From the NCBI GenBank assembly GCA_009667805.1, contig CM019066.1:331830077-331894076 (forward strand): a stretch of DNA of 64,000 nucleotides, read 5' to 3'. Of the stretch, positions 48,462-60,925 are shown piece after piece. The notes under the pieces were generated by a model, which was given only the letters and a program-made list of their open reading frames with translations, did not search any database and was not told the DNA's origin. The stretch is from Leptobrachium leishanense (taxonomy: Eukaryota; Chordata; Amphibia; Anura; Megophryidae). The translations under genes and the position numbers were made by a program. Each line of letters begins with the position of its first letter. Within the stretch, counting starts at the first letter, position 1.

Positions 48462-49058
48462 TTAAGGGAACACTCTACAAATCCTGACCACTTTATATTT
48501 TTTAAATGGTCAGGATGTGTGGAGAGCCCCCATCTCCTCCCTCCCACCTCTCATTTTTGCTAAAATGCTGGGTGAAGTGGAGGAATTTCCTCCACTCCTC
48601 CCAGCATCACCAGCAGCCAGGAAATTAGAATTTCCTGGCTGCTGGTTACTGCTCAGTTACTAGTGACATGAGCACGCAGGGAGCATGCCGACATCACTGT
48701 CTCTGAGACCAACCGAGTTACCGATTGGTCTCAGAGAGGCCGCCGTGGATCAGTACTGCGTATGCTCTGATTCATCGTTCTGCGAAGACACTACAGGACT
48801 TGCATATGTAAAGTTCAAACGTCCCTTTGCAGTGCACAATTTGCGTTTCCTACGCTACGCAAATAGCGCAGGAAGTGCGGAAAAGCTGTAAGTCCCCGAG
48901 TCGAAGAGGAGGAACAGCGCATGGTGAGTGACACAAGGTAAGTAAAATTGGGCAAAATAATAATAATAATAATTGGACAGAGGCTGTCAGCAGTCTTTGC
49001 CCAATTATTTAAATGACAAATAATGGACACTCTACCTTTCAGTAGAATGTTCCTTTAA
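48462..49058. mobile_element. TTAA-type MITE, family S (copy 2)
   Basis: TTAA at 48462-48465 and 49055-49058; ends GGGAACACTCTAC and GTAGAATGTTCC as inverted repeats. Contains internal hairpins such as GGAGGAATTTCCTCC and AGCAGCCAGGAAATT. No gene. Confidence 0.75.
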
Positions 49059-49189
49059 TGATACATTAATTATATAATGGGACTATTCTCGATTATTTAT
49101 GAAAAAACATTCATTTTTCAAAAATCCACTGGTTCCTGGCATTACTTGAGTGCTTCACTTTTGAGACTGAAAGGGAAGCAAGTAACAGA

Positions 49190-49730
49190 TAGGGATGTGC
49201 GTTTCGGGTTTCGGAATTTTCACGAAATTTCCCGATTCGTGTTTTCGGATGCAGCCGAATTTCCGAAAATTTTTAGATCCGAAAATGGCAGATCCGAAAA
49301 GTTTTCCGAGCCGAAACAAAATATTTTCGGAATTTTCAAATGGACTTGAAATGTGTCAAATCGAAATTTATTGCTTTGAAACGAGGAGAACAGACTTTCC
49401 GAAAAAACGAAAATTTCCGAATTTACGAAAAGTCGATACAAAAAACGAGCAAAGTGACACGAAATACGAAAATTGGTCGAAATTCCAAAAACATGTACAA
49501 TTCCGAAAAATGAAAATTTCCGAAATCACGAAAAGTCGATACAAAAAACGAGCTAAGTGACACGAAAATACGAAAAATGGTCGATATTCCGAAAAAAAGA
49601 GTACACGAAAAACGAATCGAGCCGAACCGAATCGAAACAGAAATCGGTCAAAACGAGCCGAATCGAAAAGTTTAAAAATCCGAAAAATCAAACCGAATCG
49701 AACCGAAAAACAAATCGGTGCACAAGCCTA
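49190..49730. mobile_element. 541-bp hAT MITE, family T
   Basis: Starts TAGGGATGTGCGTTTCGGG and ends GTGCACAAGCCTA, with a perfect 8-bp duplication GTAACAGA (49182-49189, 49731-49738). The interior is CGAAA/TTTCGG-rich and noncoding. A second copy starts at 63568. Confidence 0.88.
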
Positions 49731-49738
49731 GTAACAGA

Positions 49739-50845
49739 TTGCATAATGGATACAACAGTAGCAAACCTACAACATCACAAAAAAGAAAAATCTGATATTC
49801 TCCATCACTTTGCCTGCATTATCATTGTGAAGGCATCTAGCAATTTTACAGCCTTTTTCTAGATGGGACCAAGGTTGCAGTAGATGACATCCAGGAACAC
49901 ATATGGACGGTACAATAACAAGAAAGAACAGAGGAACCTGGCACTAAAACCATGTTTATTTGGCACTCTGCAACTCGTGAAAGGCTGCTCACACAGATGA
50001 AATGCCAAACAAACGTGGTCCTTCCATCATTTTGGAGTACCAGGTCCCTTTGCTCTTTCATGTGTTCATGGGGTTGGGCTTCCCCTGGTTCACTGCAGCA
50101 CCTGGAGATCATCGGATAAAACAATAACAGATCTATTCACTACAGGGTGAAGTTAGGATAATTGTCAGAAGAGAACAATCTAATAAAATAGCTGATTTGG
50201 AAAGATAGATAAATGGGAGAATTTTTCTGATTTGGCTATTTTGACCTAGAATTTTTACTTCTCCTGCCATTACTCCTGAGTTTCACCTTTAATGAAGGGA
50301 TTTATAAGAGCGCACATGCCGCCTCTACTTTATGCTGTATTAAGTACAACCAAAGGGACTCTGTATTAATCCTGAGCCCAATTCCACCTGAGTTGTTAGC
50401 ATTAACAGTTGAGCTGTTAAATATAGTGGTCCCAGTTGGCTCCCGTTTATTCCAGTCGACTCGCCAACTCATATTGCAGTTCTTGTGGCTGCATGCTGTA
50501 AAGTAATGTTTCCTATATTTTGTACAAGAAGGTACCACAAGCCGCGTGCAGATTTAATTCAATTAAATGATAACACTTTGTATGGATGATACGATTTCAC
50601 TGAGAAAACTTTGCTTCAATTCACAGGATGTAAACATAGGCACAGCACATGTGGGGTGTTTTTCACTTTATTGCTCTGTTTAACAAATAACATGCCTCAC
50701 AGGGGTTTTGTGCACATATAAATTACACAGTGCATGCTGTGAACTGAAGCAGTGTTTGCTCATAGTGGAATTGCAGCATGTATTGTATTATCCACAGTAT
50801 TAACTTTTTGGTGATTTTTGCACAAAGTGTTATTATTTATTTTAA
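49739..50845. other. Intergenic with a degraded M-family copy
   Basis: 50140-50290 retains the M-family interior (AATGGGAGAATTTTTCTG, GGCTATTTTGACCTAGAATT) with decayed ends. No gene elsewhere; frames at 49846-50124 and 50302-50538 are unrecognised. Confidence 0.5.
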
Positions 50846-52040
50846 TTAACCCCTTAAGGACGGGAGTAATTTTACAACTTCGGCGCTCTTTCGGAAGTGA
50901 AGTTTGCTGAAGTTTTTGCTCATCAGGTTTAAACGCGGTTTTAAGTCACGTATTATTATACCACCCAGACAAATTATATATCATTCTTTCCGGCAGACTC
51001 GGCAGATTAATAATATATCATAATTATATATATACGTCTTGTCCTGCCAGAATGCTATAACAATAAATGTAAAAAAAATGTGAATTTTCAATAAAATTTC
51101 AATCACCCACAGTGTGTAAAGTATTTTTTTTTCACATTTTATTATCCGATCCTTTGTGGTAATAGTCTATGGGGTAGACTTGGGAACCCTTTTTTTTTTT
51201 TTTGGGGGGGGGAGAAATTACGTGATTTTAGCTAAACCCCCCCAAAAAAAATCATTGGTGAAGTATCATTGTTCACATTATAATTGAAATGTGAACAATA
51301 ATGCTGCATCAAAAAAAAAAGCACGTTTTTATTTTTTAATTAATTAATAATTTTTTTTATTATTTTTATTTTTAAACAATTTAAATTTACTTTTATCATT
51401 GTCATATTTGATATCGTTGGAAAGGCCATGCTCAGACCTTTCCAACGATTTCAGGCATGACCCCCTAGCTGCCACTGATCAGGAGATAGGGGGGTTCTTT
51501 GAACCCCTTTATCTCCTGCATGGGATTTCCATAGGAAATCCCTTTGCAGCCAGGGGCTTCCCCAGTTAACTGACATCATCACGCATGGCGCGATGAGTCA
51601 ATTGACGCGGGGGGACCCAGAGGTGGGGGCTGCCATCCAAGATGGCGGCACCCACCGGAAATAGGCCGCAATCGGGCACGAATTTGTGCCCTGTCGCGAC
51701 CTGGCAACTAAGGGGTTAGCCCCCATACATCGCTGGAAAGGTCAGGCTGTGACCATTCCAGCGATGTTGGCCACAGCCTTCTAGCCCCCGGCGATGGGGA
51801 GATAGAGGGATCCGCTTCCCCATGATACGGCGGGGGGTGCCGATGATGTCAGTGGGCCGGGAGGCTAGAAAAAACGCAGATCAGGCTTCATAGAAGCCAG
51901 ATCTGCATGGGAGCCACCGGGGAGGTGAGTAGAACCTCCGGCTGGGCTCCTAACGCTGAGGACGCTCCATACCGTCCTGCGGCGTTAAAGCCCGCCAAAT
52001 GCAGGACGGCATGGAACGTCCTGCGGCGTTAAGGGGTTAA
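50846..52040. mobile_element. piggyBac-type element, family R (second copy)
   Basis: TTAA at 50846-50849 and 52037-52040; ends CCCCTTAAGGACGGGAG and GGCGTTAAGGGG. An inverted relative of 18539-19755, sharing ATATATCATTCTTTCCGGCA-type sequence and the GGTTCTTTGAACCCC hairpin. CAAGATGGCGG (51638-51648, minus-strand YY1 type) is retained. Confidence 0.85.
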
Positions 52041-52359
52041 ATTTGCATGCAGCTAATGGTAGCTGTGCTGAACTATATACATACAGTATATTCAGGACAG
52101 CTATCGAGGGGTGACAGCCAATGATGTGTTCAGAGGTCCAGTGCCTCCACGAGGCCATCGCCTTCACCAAGCCCTGTGTATCTTCTCTAAGTGCTACCAA
52201 TGTAACTGTCCCTCCATGCCACCCTGGACCGGCCAACCAAAATACCACCAAGTCTCTGGCTTAAAGGATTTTTAGAGCTGCTGCACCAAGCTCATCCCTC
52301 AAAATCGGCCCCGCAAAATGTTAGCTATGTCAGCACTAATTGTCAACAGCACGATTAGA
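52041..52359. other. No gene seen
   Basis: Spacer between two TTAA elements, carrying part of an 88-codon reverse frame without recognisable domain. Confidence 0.4.
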
Positions 52360-52663
52360 TTAACCTTTTACCACCGTGGGGTGTACTATGCTGCCCCGCT
52401 GCGGGTGGGATAGAACACAGTGGGGCGGCATAGCAAGCCCCGCTGGTGTCTAGGGACCACGACAGGCCTGCCCACCAGTTGGTGCGCAGAGCACGTCATT
52501 GGCCGCTGCAGGTCAGCCTGAACTCAGGTCGTCCCTCAGCAGCCAACAAGGGAGCCGGGGGAGGGGCCCGCTGCAGCAGCTGGCAAGCGGGACTTACTAG
52601 TACACCCCACCGGCGTTAACACTGCCCCTGCCATGCACAACCTGCCTGGTGGTAAGGGGTTAA
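52360..52663. mobile_element. 304-bp TTAA-flanked MITE
   Basis: TTAA at 52360-52363 and 52660-52663; ends CCTTTTACCACCGTGGGG and CCTGCCTGGTGGTAAGGGG. Noncoding. Confidence 0.75.
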
Positions 52664-52812
52664 AAGTAATGTGGCAGCGATATACTGGCATGTGAGAAGG
52701 ATGGAGCTGAGGAAGAATGGAAGGTGAGAAAAATGTGGCAAAGATACAATGTATCTGAGAAGTATGAGGTAAAGGTCCACCAAATCCTTCAGCTTCCGGC
52801 ACAGAAACTCTA

Positions 52813-52894
52813 AAGCCTGAGATACACTGAGTGCAAAACGACGTGCAGCGCCTGTAGGCAGCGCTGCACGTTAAGACGCACTCAGTGTGTCCAG
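52813..52894. repeat. 82-bp hairpin
   Basis: GCCTGAGATACACTGAGTGC and the inverse GCACTCAGTGTGTCCAGG flank inner arms GTGCAGCGC/GCGCTGCAC. Related to 20112-20145. Confidence 0.75.
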
Positions 52895-54149
52895 GTTTTT
52901 CCATCTCCCTTGCTCAGGCCGTGTCACGATGCGTTGCTGAGCGACGGGAGTTGGAAAAGTCCAACTTTCCTCTTGGCGGAACGGCGCGTTGAGAGGAGGG
53001 GCAAGATCTGCAGCACACGGCGACTTCAGGATACTGAATGCAAGGAGAGCATTCTGCATGTGTGTCCGGGACCTCACGTTACACAACTATTCTAACTCGA
53101 GTTGTTAATACAGCAACTCAGTCGTAACCAGTAACAGGGAGCCGGTAATGGATATTGACGCGGTTGTTTTTTCTCTTTCCAGTTGTTATCGGCAAAATAG
53201 AACCGAGGCCTGTTAGCAGATCCTGAGGACAGGTTTGGGAAGTGCTACCCATTTTTTAGTACTTGGGTCTGCAAAAAGTTTTTTAAAACTCTCTGCAGTA
53301 CAAGATCATAATAAATTGAATGAATGCACACGTCATGGATTCTTTCACAATGTGCATCTATGCAGACATATATCAGAACTATAACAAATATATTTTGGTG
53401 ACATAAATAGAAAAAAAATATTTAAAATGATTTGCTGTAATCCCTGTTCACAGCAATTTTTCTTGCAACCGTCTGAGCGCCAGAAGGTTGAGTAACCCCT
53501 GTGTAAATCATAAGGTTAATACTTGCTTTGATTCACTCTATTTGATTTTCATGCTACCACCGGCAGTATTTAAAAAGGATTTGAATGATTCATCATTATT
53601 CATTCATAAGATGGATTGACCTTTTCTGACTTCCTTTGATTTTACATAACAGAGACAATTTCATTTGTTGGAAAGAAGACAAAGTAGCAAAAACGGCTAA
53701 TAGTAGCCTTCACCACACCAGTCCAAACAGTAAAGGTTGGCTGTCATTGAATAAGATACAGTTGCAGTCTGAATATTAACACATTCAAGGTCCACGGGTA
53801 AGTAAACCCCGTGTTATCATGCACTGCTGGAAAGTCAGTATGTGTCCGGAAAGGTAATGCAGGGATTGGTTGATAATATTTCTATAATGAATTCATTTGA
53901 TGAACATAAATAGAGCCGACATAAAGGCATCGTGCATCGTGAAATGGCAGTAAAGATAATTATTTTTCAAATGGTAAGGTTGCCAGATCTATCACCCAGA
54001 CACATGTCACATCTTTGTGCTGATGGGCAACACATCAAAGTGTTTCCCTGTGGTACTTAGAATTTATGTGCTGCAGAAATTAAATTCTGCTGTCTAATGT
54101 GTAAAAACCCAAGTGAGATGCCTCACAGAACCCTGACCACTTTAGCTTA
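52895..54149. other. Intergenic; part looks unique
   Basis: 53560-53830 lacks repeat signatures and has mixed composition (GAATGATTCATCATTATTCA, TCATTTGTTGGAAAGAAG), so could be weakly conserved. No gene. Confidence 0.35.
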
Positions 54150-54616
54150 TTAACCCTTTCATTACCAAGTGATTTTTCCAAAAGTCCAACGTCAGGAACA
54201 AGTGTTTTTTGGAAAATCATTTTAAATTAATTATACAGTAAGAAATATTTGGAAATATTCCCAATGTATTTCTTTCTGTAATAACCTATTTGGTAGGCAG
54301 ATGTTCCATCCTCCCATCTGCTGGCCAAACGGAGGTACTGTAGGTAGAACTGCAGCTCATGGCTCCGTGCATCGGCTGGGGAATGCCCGATATATCAGGA
54401 CATTACCCAGCCGATTTTAAACAGTTTTAGCAACTGGAGCATTATGCTCACGAGGCTATATCTTTAGGGGCACCTCCTGGAGCCCAAAAAGCAAACAAAA
54501 TAAGTTTGAGAAAAATTAATTTAATTTGCAATCATACCGATAGCCGACATGTTCTCGGGCTGCTTTGTCTGCTACCACTGATCGTGTATACAAAATCACG
54601 GTAGTGAATAGCTTAA
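54150..54616. mobile_element. piggyBac-type MITE, family P (copy 4)
   Basis: TTAA at 54150-54153 and 54613-54616; ends CCCTTTCATTACCAAGTG and CGGTAGTGAATAGC. Interior shared with 372-765 (GATCGTGTATAC(A/C)) and 39078-39556. Confidence 0.75.
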
Positions 54617-55126
54617 GGTGGTCAGACTGCATGGATTGCCCCCACATTCCAGCCTCGCCCCGTTCAATTTCACTGCAAAACGTAGTGTGAGTTTACTGTA
54701 CTTTGCGCTCCCTGTAGTTAACATGGGGGGGGGGCGCACAGAGTAATTAGCGTTAGGATCACAAAGTCCTAACTGTAATTACTCACCGCTGTGGCTAATT
54801 GAAAATTTAGCCATAGCGCTAAGCTGCCTGGTGCTAACTGATTCTGCTGCTGCAGAATCAGTTATCACCAGCTGAAGAGCCGCCACAAAAATCAGATACT
54901 CACCTTTCATACCACGGCAAGAATGGTGGCCCAATCCACCGCTTCTGTCCGTTGACAGCAGAGTAAGACTGGGGACAAATAATCCCAAATCTTTCTCTGC
55001 GGCCATGCACGATCTTGCAAGAGAGAGATCACATGGCCCGGAAGCACAAGCCTCAATGGAGTCCTATGGACTCCAGGAGGGGATACTCGCAGCGTGTAAG
55101 CAGGGGTTGGAACCCCTGTATAGTAT
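54617..55126. repeat. Left flank of the LTR, partly duplicated on the right
   Basis: 55003-55050 (CATGCACGATCTTGC, CCCGGAAGCACA) recurs at 56320-56372. 54745-54790 and 54836-54865 are small palindromes. No gene. Confidence 0.5.
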
Positions 55127-56189
55127 TGTGAGTCTGGAACCCAATAGCAAGCCGGCAAAGAAGGAGACCAGGAGATGTATCTCAGTAATTGAGTATTTTA
55201 CTGAGACAGAAACAAAATATAAAGTTTCAGGATGATGGATTATAACACAAACGATATTCTTGATTGGTAATATAAGAAACATAAATTCCAGAACAAAGGA
55301 GTGCGAGTCAAGGTTCCCCTTGGGTAACAACGGAAACAAAAGCTTATAACAAAGGGTTGTAGAAGAAGATCACGTGGACTGTGGTCGTTGAGGAAATCTT
55401 TGTTTGGAAGATCTGGAGAAGGTACCGTGGTCGTGGAAGCAATCCTGGGTTTAGGATCTGGAGAAGGTACCGTGGTCATGGAAGCAATCCTGGGTCCAGG
55501 ATCTGGAGAAGGTACCGTAATCGCGGAAGCAATCCTGGGTCGAGGATCTGGAGAAGGTACCGTGGTCGTGGAAGCAATCCTGGGTCGAGGATCTGGAGAA
55601 GGTACCGTGGTCGCGGAAGCAATCCTGGGTTGAGGATCTGGAGAAGGTACCGTGGTCGTGGAAGCAATCCTGGGTTGAGGATCTGGAGAAGGTACCGTGG
55701 TCGTGGAAGCAACCCTGGGTCGAGGATCTGGAAATCAGAGAACGGGTTTTGCTTGGAACAGGAACAAGAGGAAACACTGGAAAACTGAAGTGATGAACCC
55801 ACAGTGTAACCTGGTTAATGAACTAAGAAAGGCGGCAGGTTTATATAGCGTTCAGAGGATCATAGAAACACCGTTCACCTGGGAAGCCTGGGTGGAGTTG
55901 GGATACCTGAGTCCTTGATAGGTGAATGGGAGGCATACTAGGATCTCCAGTGCAGGTGTCATGCAGTACCTGTAATTGACCAACGGAGGGCAGCAGAGTA
56001 CCAAGGTCTTCATGACTTAAGGAGATCGGCATTCGACTCCTGTCGGCGGCATGGGGCAGACCTCGAGCTCTCTACTGTTTGCGGGCAGAGAGCATGGAGC
56101 GATGCGCCGCGAGGGACCTCGGGTGAGTATTGCAGGTGTCCCAACATGGCAGCCGGGGCCAAGAGCGGGCCGCGGAGCGGGGCATGACA
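55127..56189 (-). mobile_element. Probable solo LTR on the minus strand
   Basis: Read on the minus strand it starts TGTCATGCCCCGCTCC and ends CCAGACTCACA (TG...CA). A TATATAA box lies at 55841-55848, the 45-bp minisatellite follows downstream, and a T-rich, AT-rich trailer precedes the end, as in Ty3/gypsy LTRs. The flanking five bases (AGTAT, CAGCT) do not match, so the target duplication is lost or the ends are slightly off. No coding region. Confidence 0.55.
55410..55733. repeat. 45-bp minisatellite with a GGTACC per unit
   Basis: Seven units of exactly 45 bp; GGTACC at 55421, 55466, 55511, 55556, 55601, 55646 and 55691. 45 is a multiple of three and the units lack stops, so open frames run through on both strands. 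They are not genes. Confidence 0.95.
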
Positions 56190-57599
56190 CAGCTGCGCGT
56201 TAGCGCAAGTATCCAGAAGGTTAGCAGCCTTTATGGGCAGGCTGCTGGATTCAGTGCCTGCCTCTTTATCTGTTAGTAAAACAGGAATGCCAAAGGGAAA
56301 TTCCGCAATCATTCCATGTCCATGCACGATCTTGCGAGAGTGAGAGCGTGCAGATCACATGACCCGGAAGCACATTAGGGTGCATTAGAGCTGTCTCGAC
56401 TATCCAGGAGGCTAGCGGCCGTTAAGGGGCAGGCTGCTGGATTCAGCGAGCGCAAATTTTTCCCCTTAGCATCCCCATTTTAGCTCAGGGCAAGTGCCCT
56501 TAACATTTTGGAACTACATTTCCTATGATGGACAACTTCGGAACCAACATGGATCCGATTAGCAGTCTCCTATATAAAGGTATGGGCTTAAAAATAAACT
56601 TATATTTTCAAAAAAGCTCTTAACTGCTTACTGCAGAATTTGCACATAGACGATTCAAATTGTTAAACTATAACCTTTATTATTTAGTTAAAAACAATTA
56701 ATCTGGTCACATATTCGCTATAAACACACATATAAATAAAATATAAAAAAAATCGGATTCCAACTTGTACTAAGTGATACTATTGGTAGTAACAATCTCA
56801 AATATGATTTCGAAAAGTATCACAATAAAGAACTTCGGGGCATCAATTAAAATAATAATAATAAAGATTTTGATCGGATAGTTTTTAAATGACAATCTGT
56901 GGACCATATAATGCTCTCTATTAGATGTACCTATACGGAGTAATGAAATGCGGCCTTGCTGTATGGTATGGCTGAGTATCAATTACTCACCCTGTGTTGA
57001 AACACTGTTAAAAATTTAAGCTTAATAAAATGGCAGTAGTTCAACCAGTTGCATAATAGTGCAGTGTTAGAGTTCTGATTCTGTCTAACCTGTGATTCTA
57101 TAATAGGTAATATTCCAGAGGTTTACTTGCCATTCGTCATTTGAGAATACTCTGACCGATATGGCAAAGCAGTATTTAATACTTTATAGATGGTTGAAAA
57201 GACCACTTGTTCATAAACATTTATGCACTTGCTATATTCAATTTGAATGTTTTCCCTTGCCTGAATATCCAAGACATGGGCACTTGTGATTTTTGCACTA
57301 AATTCCGATTTCAACGGCTCAGAGTCAGTAATACTTAATAATTTGCATTCAATGTCGCTCCGTGGTTAATCACTAGTCCGCATAGGACGTCCGGTCAGCA
57401 TATAAATTACTGACAATATTTTAATAATGTTCATTTTTATAGACAGGCGACAGTCATTGTATAGCTAGCGCCAAAAGTTAACAATAAGTGGATCTCGGCA
57501 GCATTCAAAAGATTTTTTTTAAAAGTTGCTGTAAATTTGCATTAGCCACTATCATCTTCAGAAAGAAACTTTCTGAAAAAAGTAAGACAGGAATGTGAA
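56190..57599. other. Intergenic, no gene
   Basis: 56200-56460 includes the partner of the 55003 duplication and a GGGCAGGCTGCTGGATTCAG word seen twice (56235, 56430). From 56580 on, AT-rich without recognisable structure. Confidence 0.45.
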
Positions 57600-59345
57600 A
57601 TTTTGAAGGTACATTGTTTTTATGGCATAGGCACCACTGAAGGATTTTTGGAAATTCTGCCCCTAAGGAGTGAAAAGGGGGGTGAATATTTTAAACATAA
57701 TACCTATATCTCAAAAACTGCAGATGTTATAGGCATGAAAATCGGTATTTACAATCTTCTTGAAAAATAAAAAAACATGTGTTCTACCATTTTCTGAAAA
57801 TCCAGTTGGGGGTGAAAAAGAGGTATTAATACTGTCATCAGTATACCTATATTTCAAAAACCAAAGATGTTACAAGCGTGAAAATTGGTATTTACAATCT
57901 TCTTGAAAAATAAAAAACACATGTAATACCAGTTTCCAAAAATCCAAGTGGGGAGGGGGTGAAAAAGGGGGTGAATATTTTTAACAGGATACCTATATCT
58001 CAAAAACCGAAGATGTTACAGACGTGAAAATTGGTATTTAGATTCATCTTAAAAAATAAAAACCACGTGTTATACCATTTTCTGAAAATCCAATAAAGGG
58101 GAGGTATGAAAAAGGGGGTGATTACTTTTATCAGTATACCTATATTTCAAAAACCAAATATGTTACAGGCGTGAAAATTTGTATTTACTATCTGTGCGGA
58201 AAATAAAAAAATGTGTTTTGCCATTTTCTGAAAATCCATTTAATGGGGTGGGGGTGAAAAAGGGGTATGAATACTTTTATCAGTATATCTATATTTCAAA
58301 ACCCAAAGATGTTACAGGTGTGAACATTGGTATTTAAAATCTTCTTGAAAAATAAAGAAAAAGTAATTTACCATTTTCCAAAAATCGAAGTGGGGGGATG
58401 AAATAGGGGGGGTAAATATTTTAAATGGGATACCTGTATCTCAAAAAATAAAGACATTACAGATGTGAAAATTGATATTTAGATTATTCTTGATTTTGTT
58501 TAAAAAAAAAATACGTATTTTACCATTTTTTGAATATCCAGTGAAGGAGGCTTCGGGTAAAATAGAGGGGTGAATACATTTATCAGTATACCTATATTTC
58601 AAAAAACAAAGATGTTACAGGAGTGAAAATTTGAATTTACAGTCTTCGTGAAAAAAACACGTGTTTTACCATTTCCTGAAAATCCAGTTGGGGTGGTGAA
58701 AAATGGGGTGAATACTTTTATCAGCATACCTAGATTTCAAAACCCAAACATGTTACAGGTGTGAATATTGGTATTTACAATCTTCTTGAAAAATAAAAAA
58801 ACACATGTTCTACAATTTTACCAAAATCTAAGTAAGGAGGGTGAAAAAGGGAGGGGTGAATATTTTAAACAGAATATCTATATCTCAATAACAGAAGATG
58901 TTACAGAGGTGAAAATTGGTATCTAGATTCTTCTTGAAAAAAACCCTGTATTTTACCATTTTCAGAAAATCCAGTTAAGGGGGTTAAAAATGGGGTGAAT
59001 ATTTGTATCAGTATACAATGGTAAAAGCGTGTTTTATCATTTTCCAAAAATCCAAGTAAGAGGGGTGAAAAAGGGGAAGGGATATTTTAAACAGGATACA
59101 TATATCTAAAAAATTAAAGATGTTATAGGTGTGAAAACTGGTATTTAGATTCTTCTTGAAAAATAAAAAACATATATTTTACCATTTTCAGAGAATCCAG
59201 TCAAGGGGATGAAACAAGGGGGTGAATATTTTTTATCAATATACCTATATTTCAAAAACCAAAGATGTTACAGATGTGAAAATTGGTATTTACAATTTTC
59301 TTGAAAAATAAAATAACATGTGTTTTACCATTTTCTGAAAATCCA
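57600..59345. repeat. ~145-bp satellite array
   Basis: About eleven or twelve diverged units with the order: ATATCTCAAAAAC, GATGTTACAG, GTGAAAATTGGTATTTA, CTTCTTGAAAAATAAAAA, TTTTACCATTTTCTGAAAAT, GGGGTGAAAAAGGGGGTGAA. GTGAAAATTGG words fall near 57735, 57879, 58024, 58170, 58320 and 58466, i.e. 144-150 bp apart. Units vary in the G-rich part. Noncoding. Confidence 0.9.
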
Positions 59346-59579
59346 TTTGATATATTGGAACCAGCAGATCAGAGTGATGCTGTTACTTTATACAGAATGG
59401 AGTCTCTATGCGGCTCCTCTCACAGCCAAGGCTCGCACACTCCCTCACAGCTCCAACATGTCTGCTTCCGTCTCACAGCCAGGCCTCACACACACCCTCA
59501 ATGCTTCAGGGTGAGCGTACCTGTGATATTGCAGAACCTCAACCCACCAAAGTTCTGTAATGGCACCAGACTGCAAGTA
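59346..59579. other. Left flank of the LTR element
   Basis: Mixed composition with CTCACAGCC(A)AGGC words repeated; no gene recognised. Confidence 0.4.
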
Positions 59580-59722
59580 AAAGCTGTGACGTTCTGGGTC
59601 TCTGGCGCCCCCTCTGGCAGTAGTGGACATTGCTGCTTTTGGTTTATTTTTATTTCATTCATTTCTTGGATTCCAAGCCTGATTAGTACCTGGACTCCAT
59701 TGGTTCACCCTGGACCATTTTG

Positions 59723-59728
59723 TATAAA
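59723..59728 (+). promoter_or_regulatory. TATA box of 5' LTR
   Basis: TATAAA within TTTTGTATAAATGGAGACC, repeated in the 3' LTR at 62829-62834. Confidence 0.6.
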
Positions 59729-60270
59729 TGGAGACCACTCCCTTAGTAGGGTGCAGTCTCATTCATCCTGGATCAGTCATTCAGCTCATGTCTGGTTTGC
59801 CTTGCTCTAGATTCATCCTGAATCATCTATTCAGTTCAGTTCAGTCTGTCTGTCTTCAAGCTCCTGTCTGGTTTGCCTTGCTCTAGATTCATCCTGAATC
59901 ATCTATTCAGTTCAGTTCAGTCTGTCTGTCTTCAAGCTCCTGTCTGGTTTGCCTTGGTCTAATTTAATCCTGTTCAGTCTGTCTGTCTTCCAGCTCATGT
60001 CTGGCCTTTCCCTGTGGTCTAGATTTATCCTGTTTAACCTGTCTACCTGGTCATTCTGTTTACAGGCTCATGTCTGGTTTGCCCTGTTTTTCTTGCCTTC
60101 TTGTAGTATCATGTTAGTTCTGCGTATCATGTTTAATTCTGCCTCCTAATTTAGTGGCCTATTTTGTTATATCTGGTTTTCTTTATATTTCTTGCTGTGA
60201 GGTTAAAGGCTCTGTTTATTGTATTTATGTTCTGTATTCCCTGCTCTTGGTTTAAGTTCTTGGTTCCTAG

Positions 60271-60276
60271 AATAAA
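60271..60276 (+). terminator. Polyadenylation signal of 5' LTR
   Basis: AATAAA, matched by 63378-63383 in the 3' LTR, followed by a T-rich stretch. Confidence 0.55.
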
Positions 60277-60382
60277 TGATATATTTTTATTTTTCTAGTT
60301 CAGGCTTATGGTCTATTTTCACTGCTCATTAGGCTCACACCCCTCTCTGTCAGGTCAGGTCCCTGACCCCCATCGTGACATA

Positions 60383-60481
60383 ATGAGACTGCCAGTAACA
60401 AGTGAGCTAGCAGTGATTCTTGGTCTGTTGGAGAACCTGCAAAAGGTTAATAAAGCTGCAGAACAGCACCTGGAGCGCTGA
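60383..60481 (+). pseudogene. Short ORF at the Gag start position
   Basis: ATG three bases after the 5' LTR opens 32 codons (MRLPVTSELAV..., then a leucine- and lysine-rich helix-like run) ending at TGA 60479-60481. It lies where a Gag N-terminus would begin but in a different frame from the zinc-knuckle ORF that follows. I infer that most of the matrix/capsid region was deleted and the frame lost. Confidence 0.4.
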
Positions 60482-60925
60482 GTGCTATACTGCTGAAAAC
60501 TCCCAGGGACGCCTTCCCAAAGGAACCTGTTCCAGTGAAAGATTCCAGAGGACCCCTGACCCTGGAGGAAAGGGTATGGAGGAAAACCCATGGCTTATGT
60601 TTCTACTGTGGTTCCTGCCTGCACAGCGTGGCAACCTGCCAGGTGCGCCCACAGAAGGCCCTCACGGTCCAGCCTTACCAAACCTCCTTGACCAAGCCAT
60701 GCCAGGCCGCAGTATCCATGTCCACTGCCCTACAGCGCAAGGACTCTCCAGAGTCCGCTGCCCTGCAACCCGCAGATTCTCCAGAGTCCGCTGCCCAACA
60801 GGGAGAGACCAGGTGTAAGCCAGCAGTTCCAGCCAAGAGTGCTGCCCTGCAGCGCGAACAAGCCGGGGTCACCGCTCCACAGTGCCAAGCCGGGGTCACC
60901 GCTCCACAGTGCCAAGCCAAGGTGG

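Larger units (their letters stand above)
59585..60380 (+). repeat. 5' LTR
   Basis: TG...CA ends. TATAAA at 59723-59728 and AATAAA at 60271-60276 are candidate promoter and polyadenylation signals. A ~77-bp segment (AGATTCATCCTGAATCATC...) is tandemly doubled from 59811 to about 59965. Confidence 0.93.

Noticed and set aside
55381..55802. Open frames of 80-135 codons on both strands
   Set aside because: 45-bp minisatellite; open in several frames at once.
60381..60400. tRNA primer-binding site after the 5' LTR
   Set aside because: The bases after the LTR do not show a convincing TGG-starting match to a tRNA 3' end, so none is annotated.
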